DNA of 37,467 nt from Gammaproteobacteria bacterium (GCA_022627515.1 JAKEGK010000113.1:1-37467); one strand, 5' to 3'; shown: positions 20,328-29,514, counted from the first letter of the stretch. A program made the numbers and translations. Notes: a model not told the origin generated them from the sequence alone.

Positions 20328-23300
20328 ATGAAAGCCGCCTCATCTTTGGAAACCCTGCACACCAGTGTTGAAGATATTCCGTTTCAGGCTGCATCCACCG
20401 ACATTTGGGATAAAAAATACCGTCTGAAGAAAAAAGATGGACAGGTGATCGACCGCACCGTCGATGAAACTTACCAACGGGTTGCCAAATCCCTGGCCGA
20501 GGTGGAAGAAAGCGACGCCAAGAAAGCCGAATGGCGCGATAAATTTTTATGGGCCTTGCGCCATGGCGCGATTCCAGCCGGGCGCATCATTTCCAACGCC
20601 GGCGCGCTGGCGTATAAACCCGCCACCTCCACCATCAATTGCACCGTCTCCGGCACCGTCACCGATTCCATGGATGACATCCTGAATAAAGTGCATGAAG
20701 CCGGGTTAACATTAAAAGCCGGCTGCGGAATTGGTTATTCCTTTTCCACCTTGCGGCCACAAGGTGCATTCGTGGCGGGCGCGGGCGCTTACACCTCCGG
20801 CCCCTTATCGTTCATGGATATCTACGACAAGATGTGCTTCACGGTGTCGTCCGCCGGCGGGCGCCGCGGCGCGCAAATGGCGACCTTCGATGTCGGCCAT
20901 CCGGATGTCATGGAGTTTATCCGCGCCAAGCGCGAAGACGGTCGCCTGCGGCAGTTCAATCTTTCGCTGCTGGTCACCCAGGAATTCATCCAGGCGGTCA
21001 AGGACAATGCATTGTGGAAGCTGGCGTTTCCATTAAGCAAAAAAGAAGTGGAATCCGACAAGATTGATTTGTTTGATCCGGAAAAAATTATCTGGCGCGA
21101 CTGGCCGGTGAAGGACAACTACATCACCAATGAAGAAGGTCTGGTCGCCTGCAAGATCTACAAAACCATTAAGGCGCGCCGCCTGTGGGATGTCATCATG
21201 AGTTCCACCTACGATTACGCCGAGCCGGGTTTTATTCTCATCGACAAAGTCAATGAGATGAACAACAACTGGTTCGCGGAAGATATCCGCGCCACCAACC
21301 CCTGCGTTACCGCGGACACGCGCCTGCACACGCAATACGGGTTGATCCCCATCGGCGAACTCTATGCCAGCGGCGCCAGCCTGAATGTCACAGTCGACCG
21401 CCGGGCGCTGGATAAAGATGGCAAAGGCACGGAAACCCGCAAAGCAGTGCCCGCCTTTATGACGGCGCGCACAGCCGATGTCTATAAGGTTACAACCGAA
21501 GATGGTTATGAAATCAAGGCCACCGAATGGCATGACTTTTATACCAACCGCGGCAAAATCAAATTAAAAGACCTGCAGCCGGGTGACGCGTTACTGGTGC
21601 AATCCGGCAAAGGCCAGTTTGGCGCCCAGGGTGACCACAAGCTGGGCATGCTGATCGGTTTGATCGCCGGCGATGGTCACTTTACTAATCGTGGCTTGGG
21701 CAAGGAAGCCGCGGTGATAAATTTCTGGGGCGAAGACCGCGCGCTTGCTCCAGTGATGGCTGACTATGTCAATACACTGATTGCCGGCGTGGCGAATCAC
21801 ACCCGCCAATACCAGGTTTCTCCGGTGGCGGTGCCGGAACGCAACCACGTATTCATACGTTCAGTGATTCTCGCCCGCGTGCTGGAACACTATGGGTTCA
21901 CCGCCAGTTCCAAATGGCGCATTCCCGAAGTGATCTGGCGCGGCAGCGAAGAGTGCGTCAAAGGTTATTTGCAGGCGTTGTTCCAGGCGGACGGCACCGT
22001 GAATATTTCCAGCAAAAGCGAAAGCTGCTCGATCCGTCTGGCGTCCAGCTATCCGGAGTTGTTGAAAGACATTCAGCAACTGATCAGCAACTTCGGCGTG
22101 TTCTGCCGCATCCTCAAACGCCGTGACGCGGGCAAGCGCGAACTTCCCGATGGCGCGGGCGGCAGCAAGGCTTATCAATGCAAGGCGGACTACGAGCTGA
22201 TTATCGAGGGCGAATCCCGCGAACAGTTTATGAAAGAAGTCGGCTTCCTGCTGGACTACAAAAACAACCGCTATCAAACCTGGGTGAAAGACCGCGCGCT
22301 GAAAAAGACCCAGTCTTTCATGTCCAAAATCAAATCCATTGCCTACATGGGCAAAGAAGCGGTGTTTGATACCACACAAGCGGACCACAACACGGTTATC
22401 TTTAACGGACTGGTTACCGGGCAATGCGGCGAGCAGCCTTTGCCGCCCTATGGATCGTGTTTGCTTGGTTCAGTTAATCTCACCAAGTTTGTGCTCGATC
22501 CGTTTACCGACCGCGCGCGTTTTGACTGGGATAAATACAAAAAGGTCGTCAAGATATTCACCCGCATGCTGGACAACGTCGTGGAAATTAACGGCCTGCC
22601 GCTGGAAGGTCAGCGCGAGGAAATCCACAACAAGCGCCGTCATGGCATGGGTTATCTCGGCCTCGGCTCAACCTTGACCATGCTCTGCATGAAATACGGC
22701 TCGCAGGAGTCGGTCGAGTTCACCGAAAAAGTCACCCAGGAACTGGCGCTTTGCGGATGGGAAACCGCATTGGAACTGGCCAAGGAAAAAGGTCCCGCGC
22801 CGATCATGGAGCAGGAATTCACCGTCACGGCCGAAATGCTGCGCAAGCGTCCGGAAATGATGCGTGACGGCTACAAGATCGGTGACAAAATCAAGGGCAA
22901 GGTGCTGCATGCGGAATACAGCCGTTACATGCAGCGAGTCGCCGAGATTGCTCCGGAACTCGTCGAAGAGCTGTCGGATGTCGGTGCGCGCTTCACCCAT
23001 CACAGCTCCATCGCGCCGACCGGCACGATTTCACTGTCGCTGGCCAACAACGCCAGCAACGGCATCGAACCCAGTTTCGCGCATCACTACTTCCGCAACG
23101 TGATACGCCCCGGTAAAAAGTCCAAGGAAAAAATCGACGTGTATTCTTTTGAATTGCTGGCCTACCGCCAGTTGGTAAACAGCAACGCGATGCCGAACTC
23201 CACTGTGGAAAGCGAAAAACTGCCTGACTATTTCATTTCGGCCGATGACATCACGCCCAAATGCCATGTCGACATTCAGGCTGCGGCGCAAAAATGGATC

Positions 23301-23606
23301 GACTCCAGCATCTCCAAAACCGCCAACGTACCGACCGATTATCCGTTTGAAGACTTCAAGGATATATATATGTACGCCTACGACCAGGGGCTGAAAGGCT
23401 GCACCACCTTCCGCTTCAACCCCGAAGCGTTCCAGGGCGTGCTGGTGAAGGAAAAAGACCTGAAAAACACCACTTACCGCTTCACCCTGCAGGACGGCAG
23501 CACCATTGACCTCAAGGGTGACGAAGAAGTGGAATACGACGGCGAAGTCCACACCGCCGCCAACCTCTACGACGCGATGAAAGAGGGATACTACGGCAAG
23601 TTCTAA
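20328..23606 (+). CDS. nrdJ: Adenosylcobalamin-dependent (class II) ribonucleotide reductase, large part (NrdJa-type), interrupted by an intein
   Basis: GRIISNAGA, KAGCGIGYSFSTLRPQGAFVAGAGAYTSGPLSFM, ATNP/CGEQPLPPYGSCLLGSVNL, SSIAPTGTISLSLANNASNGIEPSFAHHYFRNV, KGCTTFRFNP. Lacks the C-terminal Cys motif. Confidence 0.93.
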   Translation: MKAASSLETLHTSVEDIPFQAASTDIWDKKYRLKKKDGQVIDRTVDETYQRVAKSLAEVEESDAKKAEWRDKFLWALRHGAIPAGRIISNAGALAYKPATSTINCTVSGTVTDSMDDILNKVHEAGLTLKAGCGIGYSFSTLRPQGAFVAGAGAYTSGPLSFMDIYDKMCFTVSSAGGRRGAQMATFDVGHPDVMEFIRAKREDGRLRQFNLSLLVTQEFIQAVKDNALWKLAFPLSKKEVESDKIDLFDPEKIIWRDWPVKDNYITNEEGLVACKIYKTIKARRLWDVIMSSTYDYAEPGFILIDKVNEMNNNWFAEDIRATNPCVTADTRLHTQYGLIPIGELYASGASLNVTVDRRALDKDGKGTETRKAVPAFMTARTADVYKVTTEDGYEIKATEWHDFYTNRGKIKLKDLQPGDALLVQSGKGQFGAQGDHKLGMLIGLIAGDGHFTNRGLGKEAAVINFWGEDRALAPVMADYVNTLIAGVANHTRQYQVSPVAVPERNHVFIRSVILARVLEHYGFTASSKWRIPEVIWRGSEECVKGYLQALFQADGTVNISSKSESCSIRLASSYPELLKDIQQLISNFGVFCRILKRRDAGKRELPDGAGGSKAYQCKADYELIIEGESREQFMKEVGFLLDYKNNRYQTWVKDRALKKTQSFMSKIKSIAYMGKEAVFDTTQADHNTVIFNGLVTGQCGEQPLPPYGSCLLGSVNLTKFVLDPFTDRARFDWDKYKKVVKIFTRMLDNVVEINGLPLEGQREEIHNKRRHGMGYLGLGSTLTMLCMKYGSQESVEFTEKVTQELALCGWETALELAKEKGPAPIMEQEFTVTAEMLRKRPEMMRDGYKIGDKIKGKVLHAEYSRYMQRVAEIAPELVEELSDVGARFTHHSSIAPTGTISLSLANNASNGIEPSFAHHYFRNVIRPGKKSKEKIDVYSFELLAYRQLVNSNAMPNSTVESEKLPDYFISADDITPKCHVDIQAAAQKWIDSSISKTANVPTDYPFEDFKDIYMYAYDQGLKGCTTFRFNPEAFQGVLVKEKDLKNTTYRFTLQDGSTIDLKGDEEVEYDGEVHTAANLYDAMKEGYYGKF
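21303..22424 (+). other. Intein (374 aa) with LAGLIDADG homing endonuclease, in NrdJ
   Basis: Splice junction ATNP|CVTADTRLHTQYG...FNGLVTGQ|CGEQPLPPYGSC. N-terminal Cys1, block B ATEWHDF, endonuclease motifs LIGLIAGDG and YLQALFQADG. Confidence 0.93.
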
Positions 23607-23611
23607 CATAA

Positions 23612-23923
23612 AATCCCCTCTCTTGAGGGAGACGAGTGCATGGATCAGCAAAATAGAAATCCCCTCTCCCTTGAGGGAGACGAGCACAGGGATGTGCGAG
23701 GTAGAACAATGCAGGAGCAATTGTCGAGGGTTGGGGTGAGGGTGAGAGCTTCCCGCATCCACCAAAGCAAAGTCGGGTGGACACAGAGGCTGAAAAAGTA
23801 TTAAGAAAAATCCCCTCTCCCTTGAGGGAGACGAGCACAGGGATGTGCGAGGTAGAACAATGCAGGAGCAATTGTCGAGGGTTAGGGTGAGGGTGAGAGC
23901 TTCCCTCACCCACCAAGGTAAGG
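23612..23923. repeat. Direct repeat units (two near-identical ~98-bp cores plus a partial third) between nrdJa and nrdJb
   Basis: aaatcccctctcccttgagggagacgagcacagggatgtgcgaggtagaacaatgcaggagcaattgtcgagggtt.ggggtgagggtgagagcttccc at 23657-23754 and 23808-23905; partial copy from 23612. Each has ctccc-ttga-gggag. Confidence 0.9.
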
Positions 23924-23966
23924 GCGAACACCACCCACCAAAAGGATTTAGAACACAGGAGTCACT

Positions 23967-24761
23967 ATGACCATCAAGATCGACAACAAAATTGTTGGCT
24001 ACGCAGTAGTAAAAGAAGGCGAAGACAAACCTGCGCCTGAGCCAGCAAAAAACGCAACTGCATCAAACGCAAATAATGGGGCGGGTGAAAAGGCCGCGGC
24101 GAAAAGCAAAACGGCCGACGCAGGCAAGGGCCAGGAAACCACCAGCAACGTCGTGCACATGCACGAAAAAGTGCAGCGGCCCGAAATGCTGGTGGGTTCC
24201 ACCTATAAAATCAGCACGCCGCTTTCAGAACACGCGCTCTATGTCACCATTAACGACATCGTGCTCAACCAGGGCAGCGAACACGAACTGCGCCGTCCGT
24301 TCGAAATTTTCATCAACTCCAAAAACATGGACCACTTCCAGTGGATCGTGGCGCTGACGCGCATCATCTCCGCCGTGTTCCGCAAAGGCGGAGACGTCAC
24401 CTTCCTGGTCGACGAACTGCGCTCCGTTTTCGATCCGCGCGGCGGTTACTTCAAAAAAGGCGGCAAATACATGCCTTCGCTGGTGGCCGAAATCGGCGAC
24501 GCCATCGAAAGCCACCTCGTGATGATCGGCCTGCTGAAACACGAAGCGCCGGATGAACACCAGCAAAAACTGATTGACGAAAAACGCAAACAGTATGAAT
24601 CAAACCAGGAAAAAAAGATCAAGGCCTCGGGCGCCGAAAACAAAAACAATAATGATTTTCCGGCAAGCGCATCGTTATGCAACAAATGCCAGACCAAGGC
24701 CGTGATCATGATGGACGGCTGCATGACATGCCTCAACTGCGGCGACAGCAAGTGCGGATAA
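23967..24761 (+). CDS. Class II RNR C-terminal/auxiliary component (NrdJb-like) with Cys-rich tail
   Basis: MTIKIDNKIVGYAVVKE...EHELRRPFEIFINSKNMDHFQWIVALTRIISAVFRKGGDVTFLVDELRSVFDPRGGYFKKGGKYMPSLVAEIGDAI...LCNKCQTKAVIMMDGCMTCLNCGDSKCG. Confidence 0.88.
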   Translation: MTIKIDNKIVGYAVVKEGEDKPAPEPAKNATASNANNGAGEKAAAKSKTADAGKGQETTSNVVHMHEKVQRPEMLVGSTYKISTPLSEHALYVTINDIVLNQGSEHELRRPFEIFINSKNMDHFQWIVALTRIISAVFRKGGDVTFLVDELRSVFDPRGGYFKKGGKYMPSLVAEIGDAIESHLVMIGLLKHEAPDEHQQKLIDEKRKQYESNQEKKIKASGAENKNNNDFPASASLCNKCQTKAVIMMDGCMTCLNCGDSKCG

Positions 24762-24876
24762 AGAGGGAGAGAGCGGGGAAGCAGCGAAAGCGTAATGATA
24801 TTAAGAACAAAACATCAACCACGCATTGGTGGGCATACGACATAAAAAATAAATACCAATAAGAGGAACGTCCATT

Positions 24877-24916
24877 AAACGCCTGGCTGGTTTTATAAGT
24901 TGGGCGTTTTTGTTTG
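24877..24916 (+). terminator. Intrinsic terminator downstream of nrdJb
   Basis: aaacgcc ... ggcgttt followed by ttgttt. Confidence 0.55.
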
Positions 24917-25087
24917 CAACCTAGATGTTTGGCCAAAGGCCCGAATTAACCAAATCGCAGGCTAACTGTGAATATATTTATTAAGTGTTAGACGAATAAT
25001 ATAATATAAAATAGTTGGTGATGATGTTCTTGAATGGAAAATAGCACTGTTTAAAATATTGTATTAGGAGCCCTCTAAAAAAGCGTG

Positions 25088-25693
25088 ATGGATAAAGAAA
25101 ATTTGTGCGCCTACGTAAGCCCTGAAAATAAACCATGCGGTCGTTCAAAGTTAGCAGAAAGTGACGACAAATGTATTTTTCATCAGGGTGCTAAAGGTAA
25201 ATCTAAGTCAGAATTTGAAGAAGCATTAAGAAGTCTTGTTCAAAACCAAGACGGTAATTGGGCTGGTTTTTTTTATCCAAAAGGTATTGAGTTGCACAAG
25301 TTTAATGTTGACTTTGATGTGGATGCTAGATGGTCAGAGTATTTTTCCGTTACTTTTAATAAAGTAAATTTTCAAGGTAAGGTGGATTTTAGACATTCCA
25401 AGTTTGACAACGGAGCCACATTTACGTCGTCTTTCTGGTCAAACAGTAGGTTAGATTTTAGTGATTGTATTTTTCGTGGTGATACCAAATTTCACGCACT
25501 ACATTATGGGGAAACCTATTTTCAGAATTGCTGCTTTCAGGGCAGGGTTTATTTTAGCGGTGATTTTAAATCGCAAGTAAGTTTTTCGAGATCTGAATTC
25601 CATGAAGACGCAGATTTTAGAGGCGGATCAGCAATAATTCGTATTGGTGGAACGGAAAATTCAAATTCACAAGAAGTTAAAAAAAAGCACTAA
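25088..25693 (+). CDS. Pentapeptide-repeat-like protein with N-terminal Cys/His motif (upstream half of a split gene)
   Basis: NLCAYVSPENKPCGRSKL...DKCIFHQG, then pentapeptide-like VNFQGKVDFRHSKFDNGATFTSSF...FQNCCFQGRVYFSGDF. ORF track starts at GTG 25085; ATG at 25088. Confidence 0.7.
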   Translation: MDKENLCAYVSPENKPCGRSKLAESDDKCIFHQGAKGKSKSEFEEALRSLVQNQDGNWAGFFYPKGIELHKFNVDFDVDARWSEYFSVTFNKVNFQGKVDFRHSKFDNGATFTSSFWSNSRLDFSDCIFRGDTKFHALHYGETYFQNCCFQGRVYFSGDFKSQVSFSRSEFHEDADFRGGSAIIRIGGTENSNSQEVKKKH

Positions 25694-25719
25694 TTACCCG
25701 ATTTAGCTTTTTTAGGAAC

Positions 25720-26481
25720 ATGTTCGCAAAGTTAGAAAGATATTATGTTACTCCTAATATAAATATGCTGTTTAATTCAGGCGTGGCCATGGATGATGTT
25801 ATTTTTTATAGATTAGATCGTGTTAAATTCAGCTTGGTTGATATGTCCAAGGCTGGATTGTTTAATACAAATCTAATTGGAGCAACATTTTTTAATGTGA
25901 ACTGGTATCAAAAATGTATTGGACGAAATGGTCTCGCCAAAGAATGTATTACACGGAAATCGAGTGAAAGATGGGTAGTTTTACATGATAACAAGGTTTT
26001 AGAACAAAGTTGTCACAATATACGGTTAGCACTTGAGCGCAATAAAGACTACCTTGTTGCATCAGATTTCTATGTTGGGGAAATGGAAGCAAGGTTGCGT
26101 CAATATGGATTTGCTAGGAGATATTTATTGAGTGTTGAGGCATTGTATGGCGCTCTAAGCAGGTTTGGTGTAGATCCGACAAGGGCGCTTCTAGTATTTT
26201 TTCTTGTTGTTTGTGTTCACTCATTTATCTCATCAAGCTTCTCTGAACAATTAGTAAACGTATTAAGTGCAGTCGGTTTAGATGAATCATCGAGTGTTAT
26301 TGGAGATACTTTAAAAACAGTTTGCGCATATATAATTAATAGCCTTAAAGTTATGACCCTAATGAAAGGGGAAGATATTATCCAAAATCTAGGATGGCTA
26401 GATGCTATTTTTAGAATTTTTGGACCAATTCAGTTGGCATTAGTAGCTTTTTCTATTAGAGCCAAAATTAAAAGACATTAG
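25720..26481 (+). CDS. Pentapeptide-like/C-terminal membrane domain (downstream half, -1 frame)
   Basis: VIFYRLDRVKFSLVDMSKAGLFNTNLIGATFFNVNW continues the repeat; two hydrophobic segments (RALLVFFLVVCVHSFISSSF, FGPIQLALVAFSI). Reading frame extends back to the slippery site as KKALITRFSFFRNMFAKL. Confidence 0.7.
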   Translation: MFAKLERYYVTPNINMLFNSGVAMDDVIFYRLDRVKFSLVDMSKAGLFNTNLIGATFFNVNWYQKCIGRNGLAKECITRKSSERWVVLHDNKVLEQSCHNIRLALERNKDYLVASDFYVGEMEARLRQYGFARRYLLSVEALYGALSRFGVDPTRALLVFFLVVCVHSFISSSFSEQLVNVLSAVGLDESSSVIGDTLKTVCAYIINSLKVMTLMKGEDIIQNLGWLDAIFRIFGPIQLALVAFSIRAKIKRH

Positions 26482-26806
26482 GTTATTAGTGGGTAGTTGC
26501 GAGTCGAACACGCGCAGAGGGAGTGTAGTCGCGGGGGCTAATGGGTTACCCCTTTATACTCGAGGTGATTTTTGAAATTCTCGATGGGTGGGCAACTTGG
26601 TTTTATAGGCATCTGACAAAAAACTTAAATTAACAATTGGGTATGTTTCACTGTCACCGTTTGGTATCTAGAAATGGCACCCTGAATACCGTTCCGATCA
26701 AAAAATGTTTGCAATTCAATAAAATTCATCTCATATTGTATGTATCGAATATATATCAGTATGCCTTATATTGAAAATGTTTAATTTATAGCCGATCTTA
26801 TACAAC

Positions 26807-27583
26807 ATGGATAGACGTATATACAAAAACCCCCCTATTGAAGAAGCTCTGTGCGAATTTCGCTTTACCCCATCTACAGAATGGGATTTCAGCTACCAAA
26901 TGGCATTTTGGAATAGTGTGCGAGATATCTATGACGGAAAACCTAGAACTCAAACCGGTGTAGAGGCGGGATTTCAAGAATCTGGTGAACTTGGTGGCCC
27001 CGCATTTTCTGTTAGACATGAAAATCCTAAAATCCAAATACCAAGCAAGGATAATAAGAAGCTTGTATCAATCGGGCCGCATGTATTAAGTGTACACAGT
27101 TTTAGAAAATACCCAGGTTGGGAAAACTTTAAATCAGAGATAAATGAAGCGTTAAACAAATATTATCAAGCAGTTTCTCCTAAGGGCATAGTTCGAATAG
27201 GACTTCGTTATATAAATCAAATTCAGATACCAAACAAGCCAGAGCTTAATCTAAATTCATTTTTTGTGTCATTGCCTAATTTGCCAGGAGAGACAAAATT
27301 TCCTAAAAACGTAGCTCAATTATTAGTTCGAACAGAACATGTTTATGATGACTTACCGATTAAATTAATTCTTACTTTTGCTAATGCAACCAAAAAAAAA
27401 GGGAGCATTTCGTCATCGGATAAATCTACATTTCTCCTGGATCTCGATTTGGTTTGGTTGTTTCACGATCGGCCATTAGAGATTGATGACGCAATGGAAG
27501 TTGTCGAGATTTTAAGAGAAAGAGAGCGCGACGCTTTTGAAGCGTTGCTTACAGATGAAGCAAAGGATTTGTTTGATGACTGA
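26807..27583 (+). CDS. TIGR04255-like family protein
   Basis: MDRRIYKNPPIEEALCEFRFTPSTEWDFSYQMAFW...FKSEINEALNKYYQAVSPKGIVRIGLRYINQIQIP...FLLDLDLVW. Confidence 0.8.
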   Translation: MDRRIYKNPPIEEALCEFRFTPSTEWDFSYQMAFWNSVRDIYDGKPRTQTGVEAGFQESGELGGPAFSVRHENPKIQIPSKDNKKLVSIGPHVLSVHSFRKYPGWENFKSEINEALNKYYQAVSPKGIVRIGLRYINQIQIPNKPELNLNSFFVSLPNLPGETKFPKNVAQLLVRTEHVYDDLPIKLILTFANATKKKGSISSSDKSTFLLDLDLVWLFHDRPLEIDDAMEVVEILRERERDAFEALLTDEAKDLFDD

Positions 27584-28130
27584 TAAACGCACACCAATAC
27601 CAATTTCAGTATCTACTGGTGCCATTAATCGATACTTTAATGATGATGAGGATGCTGAGCTAGATGAAGTCAATGATGAAAGCCTAGCTAATGTTGGTGG
27701 TTTTATAGTACTCGATCAATCTTATCCCGTCTCTACTGCATCAGCGCAATTAGGTATACACGTAAAACACGCCTTATGTAATTATAGATATCAACCGCTT
27801 ACTCAGGGAGTACTAGTCTATTCGGCTAGAGGTGCCTCAAATGATCTAGAAAATGAATTTAATGAATTAAAAGAAAAATGGTTAGAAGAAACGATGTTTG
27901 TTTCGAGTATTAACGAAATTTCTATGAACTTTAATTATCAACGAATAATTGGAATGGGAAAACCAGTACTGCCATTTATTTTTAAAGAATTAGAAAAAAA
28001 TCCAAATCATTGGTTCTGGGCTTTAAAAGCTATTACCGGTGTTGACCCAATTGATGAAAGGGACCGTGGTAATTTGGAAGAAATGACAAACTCTTGGAAA
28101 ATTTGGGCAGAAAACAACGGGTATAGATGA
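27576..28130 (+). CDS. Hypothetical protein (possible HEAT-like C-terminal half)
   Basis: Starts inside the preceding gene (8-bp overlap). LKEKWLEETMFVSSINEISMNFNYQRIIGMGKPVLPFIFKELEKNPNHWFWALKAITGVDP. Confidence 0.75.
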   Translation: MTDKRTPIPISVSTGAINRYFNDDEDAELDEVNDESLANVGGFIVLDQSYPVSTASAQLGIHVKHALCNYRYQPLTQGVLVYSARGASNDLENEFNELKEKWLEETMFVSSINEISMNFNYQRIIGMGKPVLPFIFKELEKNPNHWFWALKAITGVDPIDERDRGNLEEMTNSWKIWAENNGYR

Positions 28131-28558
28131 CAATAAACGATCTAAAAAAAGCTTTTCCTGACGTAAATAACTCTAATTGTGCAATTACTAGTCCAGCTAC
28201 ACCAAAATACAACTGTATTGCTTGGGCAGCGCACAAAGACAATTTGTTTTGGTGGCCAGACGCTTCATTTATCTATTACTGGCCGCCTAGTGTACCTCGT
28301 AAAGAAACAATAGATGCTTTTGTTGCCGCGTACGCGACTGAAAATTACAAGCCATGCAATTCCCAAAATTTGCAAAAAGACAGGGAAAAAATTGCAATTT
28401 ATACTCTAAACGGTATACCTAAACATGCCGCACGACAGTTAAAAAATGGTAGATGGACGAGCAAGCTTGGTAGTAATGTTGATATTGAACATGAGTTACG
28501 GGCCTTGGAAGGTTCGATCTATGGAAAAGCGACCCATTTTTTATTTCGAAAATATTAG
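28127..28558 (+). CDS. DUF7689-like protein with conserved Cys/His pattern
   Basis: ATGA overlap with the previous gene. KYNCIAWAAHKDNLFWWPD...YWPPSVPRKETIDAFVAAYA...KIAIYTLNGIPKHAARQLKNGRWTSKLGSNVDIEHELRALEG. Confidence 0.75.
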   Translation: MTINDLKKAFPDVNNSNCAITSPATPKYNCIAWAAHKDNLFWWPDASFIYYWPPSVPRKETIDAFVAAYATENYKPCNSQNLQKDREKIAIYTLNGIPKHAARQLKNGRWTSKLGSNVDIEHELRALEGSIYGKATHFLFRKY

Positions 28559-28692
28559 ATCGTAGATAAAAACGACTAAAGGGGTCGCGTTGAACCTCCC
28601 TCGTAGTAAAGAATAAGGGAATTATTAAAGGGGACGCTAACAATTACCTACGTGAGGCGGGGTCGCACCTACGCAAGCTCTTGTAAAGAAAT

Positions 28693-28733
28693 GGGACAGG
28701 GTCAGGCTTGTATTATTGCATTATTGACCCCCC
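28693..28733. repeat. Short dispersed-repeat-like inverted repeat
   Basis: gggacagggtcaggcttgtattattgcattattgacccccc, with gggtca/tgaccc arms. Confidence 0.4.
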
Positions 28734-29088
28734 AACTTCAGAGACCGCTTTTGAGTTGGCATCGCGTTTGTTGAACAATCTGTCAGAGTCCAGTACTGGC
28801 CGTTTACAGTCGTTCATCTGATTTAGTTTCCGTTATAGTCCGTTATAGTCGCGGGTCGAACCAACGTAGCTTCCTGAATTGCAAAAAGATTACTCGGAAA
28901 AACAAATGATGTTTGGCCTTAAACAGGCGATTTTAGACCCGAAAAAGCACATTTAAGGTTTCAAGTATTTCCAATATACACTCCCTCCTAATTTACAATC
29001 ACCGTGTTTCTACCCATCTATTTGAATATAGAGTAATGGTTTGATATTTTCGCTATTTTTTATCTTTTCAATTAATATTTGACGCACT

Positions 29089-29113
29089 ATACTTATCAGC
29101 AGGTGATAAGTAT
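29089..29113. promoter_or_regulatory. Palindromic operator upstream of tumE-like gene
   Basis: Perfect 10-bp inverted repeat atacttatca-gcagg-tgataagtat, 11 nt before the ATG at 29125, with RBS gggagg between. Confidence 0.65.
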
Positions 29114-29124
29114 CTGGGAGGATT

Positions 29125-29493
29125 ATGGGTAGGGACACCGGGCTGGATACTTTGCTGGAACTGGATGGATACATCATTGAGCAGGGTAATGGCTTCTGGG
29201 TAAAAATCGAAGCGCGATTGCAAAAATCTCCAACAAAAGAAAAGCCGCATGGAATCAGTTATTCGTTGACATTGCATGATCCATACGGTCAACGAATTTT
29301 GGGTTACGACAACGCACATGCTGTGCCAGATAAAAGGAAAAGCAAATTTAGCGCTAGACGAATAGAATATGATCATAAACACGAGAGTTTGAAAGACAAA
29401 GGTTCTCCATATGAGTTTGCAGACGCGTATCAATTACTTAAAGACTTTTTTGAAGACGTCGACAAAGTGTTAAAACAACATATTAAGAGATAA
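29125..29493 (+). CDS. TumE-like toxin (type II toxin-antitoxin)
   Basis: GLDTLLELDGYIIEQGNGFWVKIEARLQKSP...KPHGISYSLTLHDPYGQRILGYDNAHAV...YDHKH...YEFADAYQLLKDFFEDVDKVL. Confidence 0.8.
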   Translation: MGRDTGLDTLLELDGYIIEQGNGFWVKIEARLQKSPTKEKPHGISYSLTLHDPYGQRILGYDNAHAVPDKRKSKFSARRIEYDHKHESLKDKGSPYEFADAYQLLKDFFEDVDKVLKQHIKR

Positions 29494-29514
29494 TAGACTT
29501 GCAGGGTGTTAGCT

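Noticed and set aside
23031-23909. Minus-strand ORF across the nrdJ end and repeats
   Set aside because: Antisense to nrdJ and built from the direct repeats; repeated ALTLTLTLDNCSCIVLPRTS segments are translated repeat DNA.
28835-28865. Tandem cgttatagtc cgttatagtc and gggtcgaacc (tRNA T-arm-like)
   Set aside because: No acceptor, D or anticodon arms can be built; too short for a tRNA or attachment-site claim.
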